Shown here: positions 35,230 to 46,680 of the stretch, piece by piece
How the letters are laid out: every line of letters starts with the position of its first letter
Position numbering within the stretch: position 1 is the first letter of the stretch
Source of the DNA: Gymnothorax reevesii
Taxonomy: Eukaryota > Chordata > Actinopteri > Anguilliformes > Muraenidae
Reading direction: 5' to 3'
Assembly (NCBI GenBank): GCA_029721435.1
Contig: CM056576.1
Span: forward strand, 117,851,166 to 117,915,165
DNA length: 64,000 nucleotides
Translations under genes and position numbers: made by a program
The notes under the pieces: generated by a model
What the model saw: only the letters and a program-made list of their open reading frames with translations
The model's database searches: none
What the model was told of the DNA's origin: nothing

Positions 35230-35508
35230 ATGCCGTATTGAATCGCTAAACACTGCACTGTTTCGAATAGAAACAATCCGCAAAATGCTAGATTTCACAA
35301 GTTGACAGCTGGCAAGAAAAGGAAGCGTCTACAGATGCAGTGGCTTGCGAAATGTGCACGTCCTGAACCAAAAGATCAGCAGGTCCGTGTGTGTAGTTAA
35401 CACTTCACGTACCCGGAGCACTACTCGAATAATCTGATAAAGCATTCCATGGGTTTTGCAACTAAAGTGATACTGAATGAAGGTGCAGCAATAAGCCTAC
35501 TTTACTAG
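35230..35508 (+). pseudogene. THAP-domain remnant of the outer Kolobok transposase
   Basis: The plus-strand translation from ATG at 35230 reads MPY (stop) IAKHCTVSNRNNPQNARFHK, continues through KRLQMQWLAKCARPEPKDQQ, then VRVCS (stop) HFTYPEHYSNN, and ends GFATKVILNEGAAIS. This is the C2CH zinc-binding THAP layout: a second cysteine in KHCTV, the FHK segment, the W of MQWL, cysteine in RVCS, histidine in HFT and a hydrophobic end in place of the usual AVPT. THAP domains bind DNA in P-element- and Kolobok-type transposases. Two stop codons (TGA at codon 4, TAA between VCS and HF) disable it. It lies a few hundred bases inside the left end, where the transposase N-terminus should be. Confidence 0.85.
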
Positions 35509-36214
35509 GACCTACTGCATATGAAGTTCAAGGCTTGTACCTTGCTCCATGATTGTGGATGTGTTAGTGACAGGCTAGCGATGGGCAAAAATGATCGAAC
35601 CATTCATTTTTAACGACTCTTTTTAGATAAGAAATGTATCATACTCTTTTTAGATATGACTCTTTTTAGATATGATCCGATATGTACTGGATCAGCCTGT
35701 CAAATGTCTGAGAGCTAAAGTGAATCCCCAACTTCTCCCACTAGTTAGACTCGCTACAGTACTGCAGTCACTTGAAAATGCGGAGACACGAACAAACAAG
35801 CGGGGATCAGACGAGGGCTGCATCGCAATTCGCTTAAAGGGGACCTATTATGCTGATCCTTCTTTTAATACATATAGGTAATGCTATGTTGTTGGATGTC
35901 CATACTCAACCTCTGAAAAGTTTATAAACATAAGATACAGGGGTTTTACCGTTATCCAAGAACGTGATTTCGTGAACATGATTTCCTCTCTGAACAGCTC
36001 TTCCCGAGATCTTCACAAGATCTGGGCAAAACCTGACGTCAGGATGTGCCGTCCAATTAGTACAGACCTAGCCAAAGCCAATCACGGCGCTAGACCTGCC
36101 CACACCGGAAACTATTCTAGCAGACACGAACAACCGTGGATCATACTATGCCTCAGTAGCATGTACACTTCCAGAAATACAAAAGAAGAACTGCAGATCA
36201 TTTGAGGTGCAATT

Positions 36215-36490
36215 AGGTCAGTATCTCTCCCAAAGCTGCTTGTCCCTTTACTTTTGGACGTGAAGAAAAGCACCTATTTCGCCCCAAAAAGATGATGCCG
36301 CCCGAAACCATTGGGTAGCTTTTTTGTTGGCTGGCGGCGAACAGCCACCGCCAAAGGGAACGCTGTTTGGGCTCAGCATTTCACCAAAGATAGCTTTGTC
36401 AATAAAGGATAATTCGACACAGGATAAACATTTCAGCTACTTCTCAAACCTGAAGCAGTTGCATCAATCAAGCGCTTGGAGCCACAAGCT
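36215..36490 (+). pseudogene. THAP-domain exon remnant of the inner Kolobok transposase
   Basis: Across one frameshift the plus strand encodes a THAP-like run: KDDAARNHWVAFLLAGGEQP, then NAVWAQHFTKDSFVNKG (stop) FDTG (stop) TFQLLLKPEAVASI. The RNHW tryptophan, the QHF histidine, the D.F spacing and the terminal LLLKPEAVASI match the second half of a THAP domain. An upstream cysteine in AACPFTFG may be one of the zinc ligands. At 36491 the sequence GTAAGT follows CAAGCT, a good splice donor, so this was probably the first exon of an intron-containing transposase gene. Two stops and a frameshift make it dead. The 5' limit is approximate. Confidence 0.7.
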
Positions 36491-37779
36491 GTAAGTAACC
36501 ATATAACAGCAAATAATGCAAGTGAGGCTGATGAGTTACGGGAGGCTAGCAGGACCGCTAGCGATAGTTAGCTCTAACAACTGGCCTCAAACGCAGGCTT
36601 TGTAAAATATCTGAAGATAAAGCCTGTATCAGTGGCGACTGTCCGCGACTCACAAGCTATGTTTCCATCCACTTGTCAATCGAATTATCTGAAGTTTGCC
36701 AAAAATATTAATGCGAATAAAGCAGGTGAAAATACCTTTCCATCTCACGGCATTAAAGCGAATAAAAAGTCGTGCGTTATGACGCCACATGCTGTTATGC
36801 GATCAAATTGGTGTATTAAGTACATTTCTGAAATTTTAAGCTGTTTCCATTCATTTTCGCACTGAATCGCAGAACTTTCAAGTGAACAAAAGTAGTTTGT
36901 TAGCCAACTAATTTAGCTGGTTAGCCAAAATGGATCACATTTCCCAACAAATGACAATAATTGCACAAGTTGTAGCGGTGCTTAGGTGCCAACTATAAGC
37001 AGCATAGCAGACCATTATCAGAAGGAAACAACGGCATCAAAACAAGAAGCAGTAGCAGATTTGTTCCGATGAGAAGGACAGTACAAACTAGGAATCGATA
37101 GTCTTGAAATCAAGTCTAATTTCACCCTCTCCGTGAGGCATTTTTAATTCGAAATTACTTAATTTGTATAAGAACGTGCGGATGGAAACATTGCTACAGA
37201 TGCGGAAGCAGTTGCTCCACTGCATAAGCCTACCCAACTGATGGCCTGTTGAATGTCGCTGTAGCACTGTGGCTAACATAGCCAAGTTACTGTTGCTAAT
37301 GTTTGTGTCCTAACTATGCAAGAGTAATATCAGGGGAAATTCAACAGAAGGTGTGTGAACATAAACCTCATTTGAAGTGAACTTTTTTTTACTTCTTTGT
37401 AATTTGGATGGTTGGTACAACCATCCAAATCCCCCAGTAACAGAATTTACTGTCTGTAAAACCTGTATGGCACGGTAATGTTGTCTCTGTAGTTGTTATG
37501 ACCGCTCGGTTATCAGCTACTGCATGTTAGTTCGCATGCTGTGCAAATTAAAATGCTCCAGGTAAGTTATAGGCAAGGGTGAGATTACTGGAAGTGACGC
37601 TACATACGGGCACTGGAGGCCTGAGCAAATAGCCAGCCGTTGAAAACAAACCAGTTAGACAAGTAAATTGCCATGCTGCACTGCACTGTACAATGCCATT
37701 TTTACGCTATTTCGTAGCTCCAAAATGCCGAAATGTATTCAGGTAAATGAGAAAAATTAGTTGATAATATTGTACACAC

Positions 37780-37971
37780 CTGGTGTGCTGGTCAAATACA
37801 TATACAGATTCCCAAACTGGAAATCTGGCCACTGTGTAGGGTCATCAGTCCATGCATCCACTGGCAGCCTGTATGGGCAGTCATCCAAGCCAACAACGGC
37901 TAATTTCGGCCCATACCTTGTCCTCGCCTTGCTGGGAAGACTATCGATATAATCGTACGTCATTTGGAAGG
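37780..37971 (-). CDS. Possible exon of a YqaJ/SWIM-type transposon protein
   Basis: On the minus strand a 192-bp open stretch is bounded by an acceptor (ATTATACAG, intron ending at 37972) and a donor (CCAG|GTGTGT, intron starting at 37779). It has no stop. It encodes MTYDYIDSLPSKARTRYGPK, then LDDCPYRLPVDAWTDD, then PTQWPDFQFGNLYMYLTSTP. The pattern LP.KA..RY, DD.PY.LP...W.DD, WP...(Y/F)..(I/L)Y.YL...PGVY is one I associate with the N-terminal part of the uncharacterised YqaJ-recombinase/SWIM proteins scattered in fish and invertebrate genomes. Those are thought to be transposon-derived. It is convergent to the THAP exon in the same element. The function is unknown; exon limits and family are inferred. 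Confidence 0.45.
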
Positions 37972-39115
37972 CTGTATAATCAGAGATGCCAAGTCTAAAG
38001 CATTTGGCGTAGTCTCACACATTTTTTTAGTCTTATTCACTGTAGTCCGCAATTATTCATTGAATAATTCATTGAATGAGATTCTCACGCAGAATTAAAA
38101 TCCTTGTGCACGGAGGTTCCGTTTCACATGCATAAAGGTGCACCTCATCACAAGTACGATGGAAAGCAATTATGACTCCGGACTTTCCGTGCTTCTCTTT
38201 ACTCAGGAATTGGATACAATGCACGTGTTTCATGATCGTTTAAATTGTTTTAATGACGTAAGAGCATTTGAAACGTTTTATGCAATTCCATTGCTTTCAA
38301 TCCCTCAGTAAAGACCAGCCTGAGAATTCCAGAGTCATAATCAATTTCCAAGTCATTAGTGGGGAAATCCACCGTAATGCCTGTGAAACTGATTAACTTG
38401 ATGCACAATGACTTAAATTCACTGATTGAATAATTGCTGACCACGGCACAGGAACGTGAATGCCACTAAGAGGAGAGACTCACGCCTAAGGTGCGAGACT
38501 TGGCATCTCTGCAGAAACTCACTAGAAAATGCTGTCTAACTGATTGCTGATTGTACTGTGACAGGCCATTTATCTAGTTTGTTTTCAACCTATCCAAGCA
38601 CGTGACTGGGTCGCAAGGGGAAACTAAAGCAGAAGGTGCGTAGGTCCGCGGGTGCCTATTGGTAGCAATTCTGATCGGTATGCTTGTGTAACTTCGGTAA
38701 GCATCAATGTGGCTGTTCCATCATAATGTTGCTTGATAGTAGCCACTACAGTTGAAGCCAACAGGAGAGGTGCTGTATGTGGCTGAGAAAGCTGCAGTTA
38801 GATCAGACGTAGGTTTTGCAGAGCTTGGGGCGCGTTTTTGGGTGCTTGTGAAATGATCGATTTACTTATCCATGACCGGGGTCTGCCTGATATTTCTCCA
38901 ATATCTGGGCAGGCTCTCTGATGCTACCGGTGAAAGCAATAGGGAAGCGCACAGGCTATAACGTCTCCGGCATAACAAACGATTTCTCTGCATAGCCGTC
39001 AATTGAATATTAAATTCTTTCCTGTAAAAGTGATCGATTTGCTAGCTCCACATAGGCAACGGTTCACGCAAACGGAACTTACGGTCTATAAAACCTGTAT
39101 TATGCTCATAACATA

Positions 39116-40025
39116 CACTGCCCTCAATTATTGGCACCCCTGGTTAAGAGGTAGCTTAGCTTCTAATAAATTCAGGTTATTTCTTAATAATACAGGACCA
39201 CAATGAAAAAAAAGAGGAGAATTCAAGTGCATTTATTCAGTGGGAAAAAGTCCCACATTAAGAAATAATTCTTTTACATCAAATCATGGGTGCCACAATT
39301 ATTAGCACCCCCGATGTTAATACTTTGTACAACCCCCTTTTGCCAACAAAACGGCACCTAATCTTTTCCTATAATGTTTCACAAGATGGGAGAATACAGA
39401 AAGAGGGATCTTTGACCATTCCTCTTTGCACAATTTCTCTAAATCATCCAGCGATCTGGATCCTCTCCTCTGCACTCTCCCCTTCAGCTCACTCCATAGG
39501 TTTTGAATGGGATTGAGGTCTGGGGACTGAGATGGCCATGGGAGGAGCTTGATTCTGCGTCTGGTGAACCATTTCTGTGTAGATTTGGCCACATGTTTAG
39601 GGTCATTATCTCGCTGAAAGACCCAGTGACGACCCATCTTCAGCTTTCAGGCAGAGGCCACCAGATTTTGATTTAAAATGTCCTGGTATTTCAAAGCGTT
39701 CATGATGCCATGCACCCTAACAAGGTTCCCAGGGCCTCTGGAAGAGAAATAGGCTCACAGGATCACCGATCCTCTCCCATTCTTCACAGTGGGCATGAGG
39801 TACTTTTCTGCATACTCATACTCAATAATTGTGGAACAGGTGATTTTATGAAAAATAATTATTTCTTAGTCAGGGATTTTTTTTCCCTTAAAATTCATTT
39901 GAGTTGAAGGTTACATTTTTCCACTATTTTCAGTGTGAGAGTATGCTTCTGCAATAAAAATTGAATTTATTTTAAGGCTTCTAACACATCATATTCAGAG
40001 GGGCCAACAATTATGGAGGGCACTG
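39116..40025 (-). mobile_element. Tc1-like element nested in the inner Kolobok
   Basis: The left terminus CACTGCCCTCAATTATTGGC and the right terminus (complement of CAGTGCCCTCCATAATTGTT) are inverted repeats. TA dinucleotides flank both ends (39114-39115 and 40026-40027). A second, internal copy of the terminal motif ('gggtgccacaattattagca', 39288-39307) is consistent with the double binding sites of IR/DR-type Tc1 elements. The transposase is on the minus strand and broken. At 910 bp it is shorter than the family's usual ~1.6 kb: the N-terminal half of the gene is deleted. Confidence 0.9.
39317..39796 (-). pseudogene. Tc1-like transposase, catalytic half, inactivated
   Basis: From about 39796 the minus strand encodes MPTVKNGRGSVIL (stop), then NLVRVHGIMNALKYQDIL and NQNLVASA (stop) KLK. 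It is then open from [18 protein letters not shown] through [18 protein letters not shown] to [15 protein letters not shown]. These are the middle and C-terminal DDE blocks of a Tc1-family transposase. The catalytic Asp in QRDNDPKH is intact. The third acidic residue, normally Glu in PIENLW, is Gln here (CAA for GAA). Two in-frame stops and the missing N-terminus also rule out activity. The C-terminal end TKY looks complete. Confidence 0.92.
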
Positions 40026-42209
40026 TAACTGAAGCTCAATCTAGCTCTGGCGCACTATCCATAACGCGCCCATTTTCTGCGAGGAAACGCTTGTCATTCC
40101 GAGACAATGAGTGAACCATTACCACAGGCAATTTCTGAAAAGGCCGTTTAGCCTTGAGCTTTTGCCGCTCCGTCATATACCAGCGCAGAAGCTGTTCGTT
40201 ACTCCACGCTAACGACACACCACAGTTATGCATACGAACCAGCAGGTCCTAACACACACCTCAGGAGTCCATAAGCTTTTGGTCCACTTTTAGCTGCTGC
40301 TCACTGCCCATGTTTCCCTGTAAACTCAGACCCACCGGATTTCTACGGTCTCTGGTCTACACTTGGGTATGTCGACCCATTCTAAAAATTTGTATGTATG
40401 GGGTGGATTCAAGCTTTCCCTGCATCCTAGCTATAGAATAGAAAATCCGCTGTACTCACCACTGTTGCCGTAGCATACTGTAGCCGATAGGAAATTCGAG
40501 CTTGAGCTGCTAGACTTTGCACTGCGTCCTCCACTTTCGCCACTGTGTTTATTAGAACAAGTTCATTTCATTAGATCTATATTCAAGTATAGCGTTAGAT
40601 TTTGGAATTTCCCCACCTTATATCCTTATCCGATGGCAGACGTGTCTCACGTTTCACTCTGGGGAGGCGGACCCGAAAAACTGCGTTCTGCAGCCACGTC
40701 CCGCCCAACTCTGCCCTCCACAGAGCTGGCCAGTCAGAAGAAAGTGGGCACACGAGAAGAGGGGGCCATAGCGGAAGAGCCACCCCAATGAGGCATTTCA
40801 GACAGAGACTACAATGGACTACAAATGGGGTTTTTTGGGGATGGCAGTATGAGCTAAATAAGGACCCTGTTTTGGACATTGAAAGATCAGGAGTACTCTA
40901 GGGGAGTCCAAGATCAAAATATAACCTTGGAAAATGGAAATATAGCAAAATAGGTCCCCTTTAAATTAAGTTAGAATCCCATTTCACCTCTTGGACCTAC
41001 CAATTAGCCCAACCCCTTCGTTCTGCGCGTTCATGTTTGTTGTCATGGGTAAGAAAGTCTCCACAGTATCAGGCGAATCATTGGCAAGATGGTTACCAAT
41101 GCCACAGAGGCACCAAATGAAACGCATACATGTAAATAATTCCTTGGTAAATAAAATATGAAAATCACTGAATCACCTTAGTTCGGTTGCGTTTTAATAT
41201 TTTATGGAATGTTTGTTCGTAACAAAAATCTCTAGTGGTGTACACGTGTCTCCTCGTGTCTCTAGCTAAATAGCTAAAGTTGGCATTATTATGACGCTGG
41301 TTTTTGCTCGACAGTGCTGCATTTTAAAACGCCCAAAATGTAACTTCTGTAAGTTGCTGCACGTTACCGCTCCCCTAGTATCAGTGAGCACTGGCAGGGT
41401 AAAAGCACAGATCTCTGGAACATAGCAACATTTGTCAGTCGCGCAAGCCTTGATCATTTTTTGATTAACGATCGATTAATAGCATAAAACGCGTGAGTTG
41501 AGAACGAAGGGTTCATGCTATTTCCATCTGTCAGGGAAATAATGTCATCATTGCCATAGTTGGGAGGCAGAGCAGAAAAATCGCACCTGAATAAAATCTT
41601 GGCTGTTTTCAGCATGATTCACGTATCCTTTCATGCCCCAAAAAATTAACATGCCAGTTATTACAATAATCTGGGTTTGCAGCCTTTATAAAGCAATATA
41701 AAGCTGTTTTAATATCATTTGTTTCTCTGCACAGGTTTCTTTAACATTACCGTGTTCTATCATTGCAGGGACTCCAGAGAATTCCCGACAGCTCATTAGG
41801 TTCCAAGCATACATTCATTGCACGTGTAGCTACTGTCTTCTGTTTCATTATCCCCGCTCACATATTGTCACTCAATCAACAGAGAAATTAAAAAAAAAAA
41901 ACTATCGTTTATTTGCGATTATTGAGTGAATCCAGTCAAGCCGACGCTCAAGACAGCACCATCAAATGAATGAATGTGCTATACGCACATATGACGTCAA
42001 GGCCATTATTTATGATCATGTGACTCGCAGAAAATGGCTAAAATGGCGACCTCCATGGAAAGCTTTGACAGTTCAGCGAAAAAGTATTATAATATCAAAA
42101 TGCCTGGGAGGGATGTTACAGACTTTTTTCATGGTAGGCTTAGAAAACGATACTTCATTGTAATATAGTGTTTTATTAGGTATGTTCAGTGACTGGAGTG
42201 TCCCTTTAA

Positions 42210-45200
42210 GAACAGTATAATGAAAACACAGAAAAAATTCTCCGGAAACCAAAGTGAAACTCATGTAGATAACATTTCCCTATCAACTAAATACCCTGTC
42301 CAACTAAAACACAATCCTAGACCGAGTTTGGGTATGGGCATTGCGTTTCCCTTGTGTGCTTGGTATTAAATATTCATTTTACATTCAAGTAAGGACTATT
42401 CCTAGGTGAGGTCCTCCATTGCAACCCCGCCACTGTTTTTCACCCAGACACTGCTTCTTACCGAAGTTAAGTAGAGCCTTAACAAAAGGACTGCCATCTC
42501 TTTGAAAAAAGTTCAAACAGTCTATCTGAACTCAGAGAATGAATACTGTCACAATTGCAAAGGTGGGAGATGGAGAGAGCTTGATAGAAATATCAATACA
42601 TCTACAGGTCATTCCAGCAGGTAGAGTGAGGTCCCAAACGTGGAATTTGAGCTCAAAAAGGTCCTACCTTCATTCAAACCTGAAACTATATAATTCCATT
42701 AAAAATCAATACGCATTGGTATTTAACATCATGCCTTCAGTGTATTTGTTTTTGAATAAATGCCAGCAATAAAAATGAGGACTCTCTGTTTATACTTGGG
42801 AGAGTGGTTGAAAGAAAAAATTACCTTGAAGGCTATTCTGACAGAAGCCATTTATTCCGATGCAGTCCATTTGCCACATAGCACTTCATAAAATTATATG
42901 AGAATGCGCAGGCAGACAAAATGCAGTAGTTAGAATGTAGACTACCTGAACGCCTTGTTTGATGTGAATAATATACAGAAATAACACCATATGATCCAAG
43001 GCCAGTTAGTGCTCATCCATCCCACGCAATATCAGCCAGAACATTTAAACTTCATGGAACTGTGCTCGATTTTTCGCTGACCCTCAGGTTTTTCAAAGGC
43101 TTTACTCATACAGACAAGTTAATAATTCAACTAACCGGAAGACCTTGGTCAAGTTTTCAAATTCAGTCAGCTCTCCTGATTTTTACAGGATATTGGGTCA
43201 CATTCCGTCTTATTTGAAAATATATCCATAAATATTTGAAGCCATATGTTACACTATATGATTGGGAACAGCTTTTCATGGTTATCCACTCGTTCGCCAG
43301 TCATGGTCATCACGCAGCAAAAATGTTCCCAATAACAGAACATCCTCCAAAACACAAAACTGCCCAAAACAATTCTGTAAAGGATATGGGAGACTCACAT
43401 AAACCATTTCCAGTCATATTTTGCACACTGTCTCAGTGGTAAGAGCTCAAGATTATTTTCATTTAGTTGTGAGTTGCGGTCCCTGCAATGACAATGTTCA
43501 TAAGCACTCAAACTCCTCTGAGGCGCACATGAAGAACAGCTGTTTCTTCTCAGTAAGAGGCCAAAGCTCTTGTTCATTTGAAGAGAGATCCTTCATATAC
43601 ACCACTACCAAGAAGGGGTCACTATAAAGTGAAGAGAGGCAAATCCCAAACAACTGGCAACAGCAGGTCCATCTATGCAGTACAGCAGGGGTAAACAACA
43701 AGGGCCGCAACTGTCCCTGGCTTTCACTTCAACTATTGGCCTTTAATAATTACTTAATTAGCCAAACTACGCATTAAATCACACATTTCAGCAGCATTTC
43801 ATAAATGCTCATGAATTACCACCAAGGACTATTCTTGTGTCCTAAAATGAGACCTGGTACTGTGATTTAATTTGGAGCTAAACACGTTTTGTTGTGCGTC
43901 GCCATTTAGCTCATTTATTCAGGGAAATTAATGGAAACAAAAACCTGCACACACACACCAGCCCTACAGCAATGCTACGACGGGATCAACCAATCAGACA
44001 TGCTGGGTACGTGACCTTTCAAAGGCCAACATTTGTATTTGATCTCTGGAAAGGCAGCAGAATGATCTAGAAACTCTGAAAGACTATGTAGTCCACGGCA
44101 AAAAAGTTTAGCATTTTCATTATTGTATTATTATGCCCTACTTGGCTTTTGCCATTGAGCCCAATTATCAATCTTCTGTTTTGTTTCTGTGTTAGCTCAA
44201 TGTCAAGTTGTTCAACTCTAATAGCTCCCAAAGCATCATGAAACCAGACACCAGAACCATTTCTTAAGGAAACGAAAAAAAAATCTGATCAGCTTTTAAA
44301 TCACATAGATTCGTAACATTTAGTCGGTTGCAATAGAGAAGCCAGCATACAAACACACGTACATGCACATGCACTCAAACATACCTTAATCATCCCTATC
44401 GGGTGATACCTTAATCACCCGATAGGGATATAATGATCGGGATTTACTCTGCTTTAAGCGAAAGATCTGGCCAACTGCCACAGCATGCAACAGCATACTT
44501 TTACAAGAGTCAAAGCACTGGACGCTGAAGAAACACTGATGCTGGACCCTCGTAAGAGGATACATACAGCAATCATTATCACCATCAAACCTCACGAAAG
44601 CTCCCTTTCAATAACTCGTAGAAAACATTTTTGAAAGCAAGAGAACTCCCACAGTCAAGCCATCTCTCTCTGGCTCATTACTTTCTGACGGAGTCCAAAA
44701 TGCTCCTTAAGAGCAACTGATGAAAAGCAGTGAAGCATGACCTTCAGCTATAAGTAAGCATCAAGTTAACGTTAGCATTGACTTGGTTGTAAAATGAGCT
44801 TGGCTCTTAAGATGGAGCCAAACATGGTGGCGCTATAGAGCAACTCCTCTCAGCCAAGAAATAAGCCTTGAAAATTTAGCTTGATTTTGGCTGCTTGTGT
44901 AGAAGACACATCTATCACCAGCGCTCGTTGAGAGATGTGCCAGACAATACTCAATAACATGACCAGGTGGATAACTGCACCATCTCTGCACTAATTAACT
45001 GGTCTGTCTATTTTACATCTTGCGAAACAAATTCGACTTAATGACTTGGTGCTAAGAATGGCACTTCAAATACATTCCTACGATTTAAAGAATTCTGCAA
45101 GAATGTGCTTTCCTTGCTGCGATAAGTCCGACACTGAACCATATTTCCATAAATTTACGGAAACTAAATTGATCACGTAATCCATAGAAATTAGGGTTCC

Positions 45201-46176
45201 TTAGGTGCAAGTCAAAATCCCTACTCCTCTCTCACAAACTAATCCATCCCAGTTTAATTGGTACAATAATGCCTCCTTCTCCAACTCAGATGAAATGGGG
45301 TAAGCATTCTAGAGCAACATGGCAACCATATATTACTCAAGCTGGAGTTACAGACTGTTGTAAGTTTGTCCAACACACTTTTAAAGACTTTGAAGGGCAC
45401 CGTCTCAAGACAATCCAGAACTGTTAGGCCTGTGCCTGTTCTTAAGACAAGACCGTCATGTGTGGTCAACCAGGCAGGTGGAAATCAAGGGAAAAAGGTG
45501 ACAGATGAAGTGGCAAGGTGGTTGAACCATCCAGTTCTACCTCTGCGTGCTTTCTAGAAGCAACTGCCATAATGTCGAACAAATATAGAGGTCACTCCTT
45601 TATCCTACTACCCCCAACACAATAAAGGGAACCAGACCGACACAGATACGAACAAGCGTTGGTTCTCGGTGGGTGCATCCATGTGGTAGGTCAGTGTGAG
45701 CTGGAGTCTGAAATGGGAATGAAATACGTGGAGAGAGCAGAAGGGGTGGGAATAACGTGACTCACCGAATGGCACTTTAACTGACGAAGGACAGCACGTC
45801 TCCCACGGGACTGGTCACCTGAACGACAAAGACAGAAATGGTGAGTGAAGGTCACTGTTGTACCATTCACCTCTGCCCGACCCTGCTCCTATAGGAACAA
45901 ACTACTGGTCAAAATGTATGGTTCTCCTGCCATGCAAGGAATCATACTGCATCGACAAAACTGTTGCCCTCTGGAAACGTATTTCGATATGGGACATCAT
46001 TCGCAAGCAAAATAATCAGAAATGTCACCATTGGAATGTGATCCATTAATTATATTCTTCTGCAGACTCGTCATCTGTCTGTAATTTCTATAGTGAACCA
46101 TTAATTTTCTTACTAATGGGAGATCAATAGGCCCTCTCAGCCAGCCATTAAACCACCATACTAAAGTAAAAGAGCA
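42210..46176. other. Intronic sequence, mostly featureless
   Basis: No gene recognised. A hairpin at 44392-44429 is listed separately. Around 43687-43760 the phrase 'caggggtaaacaac' followed by 'gggccgcaactgtccctgg' faintly recalls a hAT end but has no partner. Confidence 0.4.
44392..44429. repeat. Perfect 15-bp-arm hairpin
   Basis: ATCCCTATCGGGTGA (44392-44406) and TCACCCGATAGGGAT (44415-44429) are exact complements around the loop 'taccttaa'. The word 'ataccttaatca' occurs both before and within the hairpin. It is not a terminator by any evidence I can give; it may be a small palindromic insertion. Confidence 0.8.
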
Positions 46177-46380
46177 CTGAAGCTGGTAGCCCTCAGAGAA
46201 ATCCATCAAACTGAAGCTGGTGGCCCTCTGAGAACACCATCGAACTGAAGCTGGTAGTCCTCTGAGAACACCATCAAACTGAAGCTGGTAGTCCTCTGAG
46301 AACACCATCGAACTGAAGCTGGTAGTCCTCTGAAAACAGCATCAAACTGAAGCTGGTAGACATTAGAAAACACAATCGAC
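46177..46380. repeat. 34-bp minisatellite, six copies
   Basis: Six tandem units begin CTGAAGCTGGTAG at 46177, 46211, 46245, 46279, 46313 and 46347. The four middle copies are nearly identical ('cctctgagaacaccatc[g/a]aa'), and the outer two have diverged. The unit length is not a multiple of three. The overlapping minus-strand frames with repeated SVRWC or YQLQF motifs are therefore artefacts. Confidence 0.95.
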
Positions 46381-46680
46381 AGGGACACTTCTCAATTCCT
46401 TCAGATGGTTGTGCAAGACCAGCTGGGGAGTGGGAATAAGTAGTTACGCAGAAAATCTAACCTTGCCCGAACCTGCATGAATCTGAGAAGGGAAGATTTT
46501 TGTTCTTTCCAACATTAACATTGTCAACCGCACCAAAGATCGCTCAAATGACCCGCAATGAGGATGTCCTAGCGACAGATACAGAACATAACTGACAACA
46601 ATCCAGTTTGCGTTCGAGGAGGGTTATGCGATTGCTGCTTTGCACTCCACCCAGAATCTTCTGCTCACCAGGCACACTTA
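46381..46680. other. Intronic spacer, nothing recognised
   Basis: Short segment between the minisatellite and the next non-autonomous element; no features seen. Confidence 0.4.

Larger units (their letters stand above)
35838..40960 (+). mobile_element. Inner Kolobok-type transposon, 5.1 kb
   Basis: The ends AGGGGACCTATTATGC (35838-35853) and the complement of AGGGGACCTATTTTGC (40945-40960) differ at one of 16 bases. TTAA flanks both sides (35834-35837 and 40961-40964). The right end reads on into 'ttatattttgatcttggact' and 'caatgtccaaaacagggtcc' on the minus strand, matching the subterminal sequence of a Kolobok family abundant in fish. Inside are a THAP-exon remnant (36215-36490, plus strand), a possible YqaJ/SWIM-type protein exon (37780-37971, minus strand) and a nested Tc1-like element (39116-40025). 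Much of the remaining interior is unrecognised. Confidence 0.85.
34890..42205 (+). mobile_element. Outer Kolobok-type transposon, split by a nested element
   Basis: The ends AGGGAAACT (left) and the complement of AGGGACACT (right) are each bounded by TTAA, at 34886-34889 and 42206-42209. TTAA duplications and a THAP-domain transposase are hallmarks of the Kolobok superfamily. A THAP remnant lies at 35230-35508 on the plus strand. A second TTAA-flanked element occupies 35838-40960. Without it the outer element would be about 2.2 kb, so it has also lost most of its coding region. The short terminal match (8 of 9 bases) and the long separation make the pairing of these two ends likely but not proven. 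Confidence 0.65.

Noticed and set aside
40595..40901. Opposed ~95-residue frames as genes
   Set aside because: They are subterminal sequence of the inner Kolobok-type element, read in both directions.
43687..43760. hAT-like left end
   Set aside because: Only a vague resemblance at the start; no right end or duplication was found.
46177..46380. CRISPR-like array
   Set aside because: The units are directly adjacent with no unique spacers, and the genome is eukaryotic.
45997..46388. Repetitive minus-strand frames resembling a repeat protein
   Set aside because: They read the 34-bp minisatellite, whose unit is not a multiple of three, in shifting frames.
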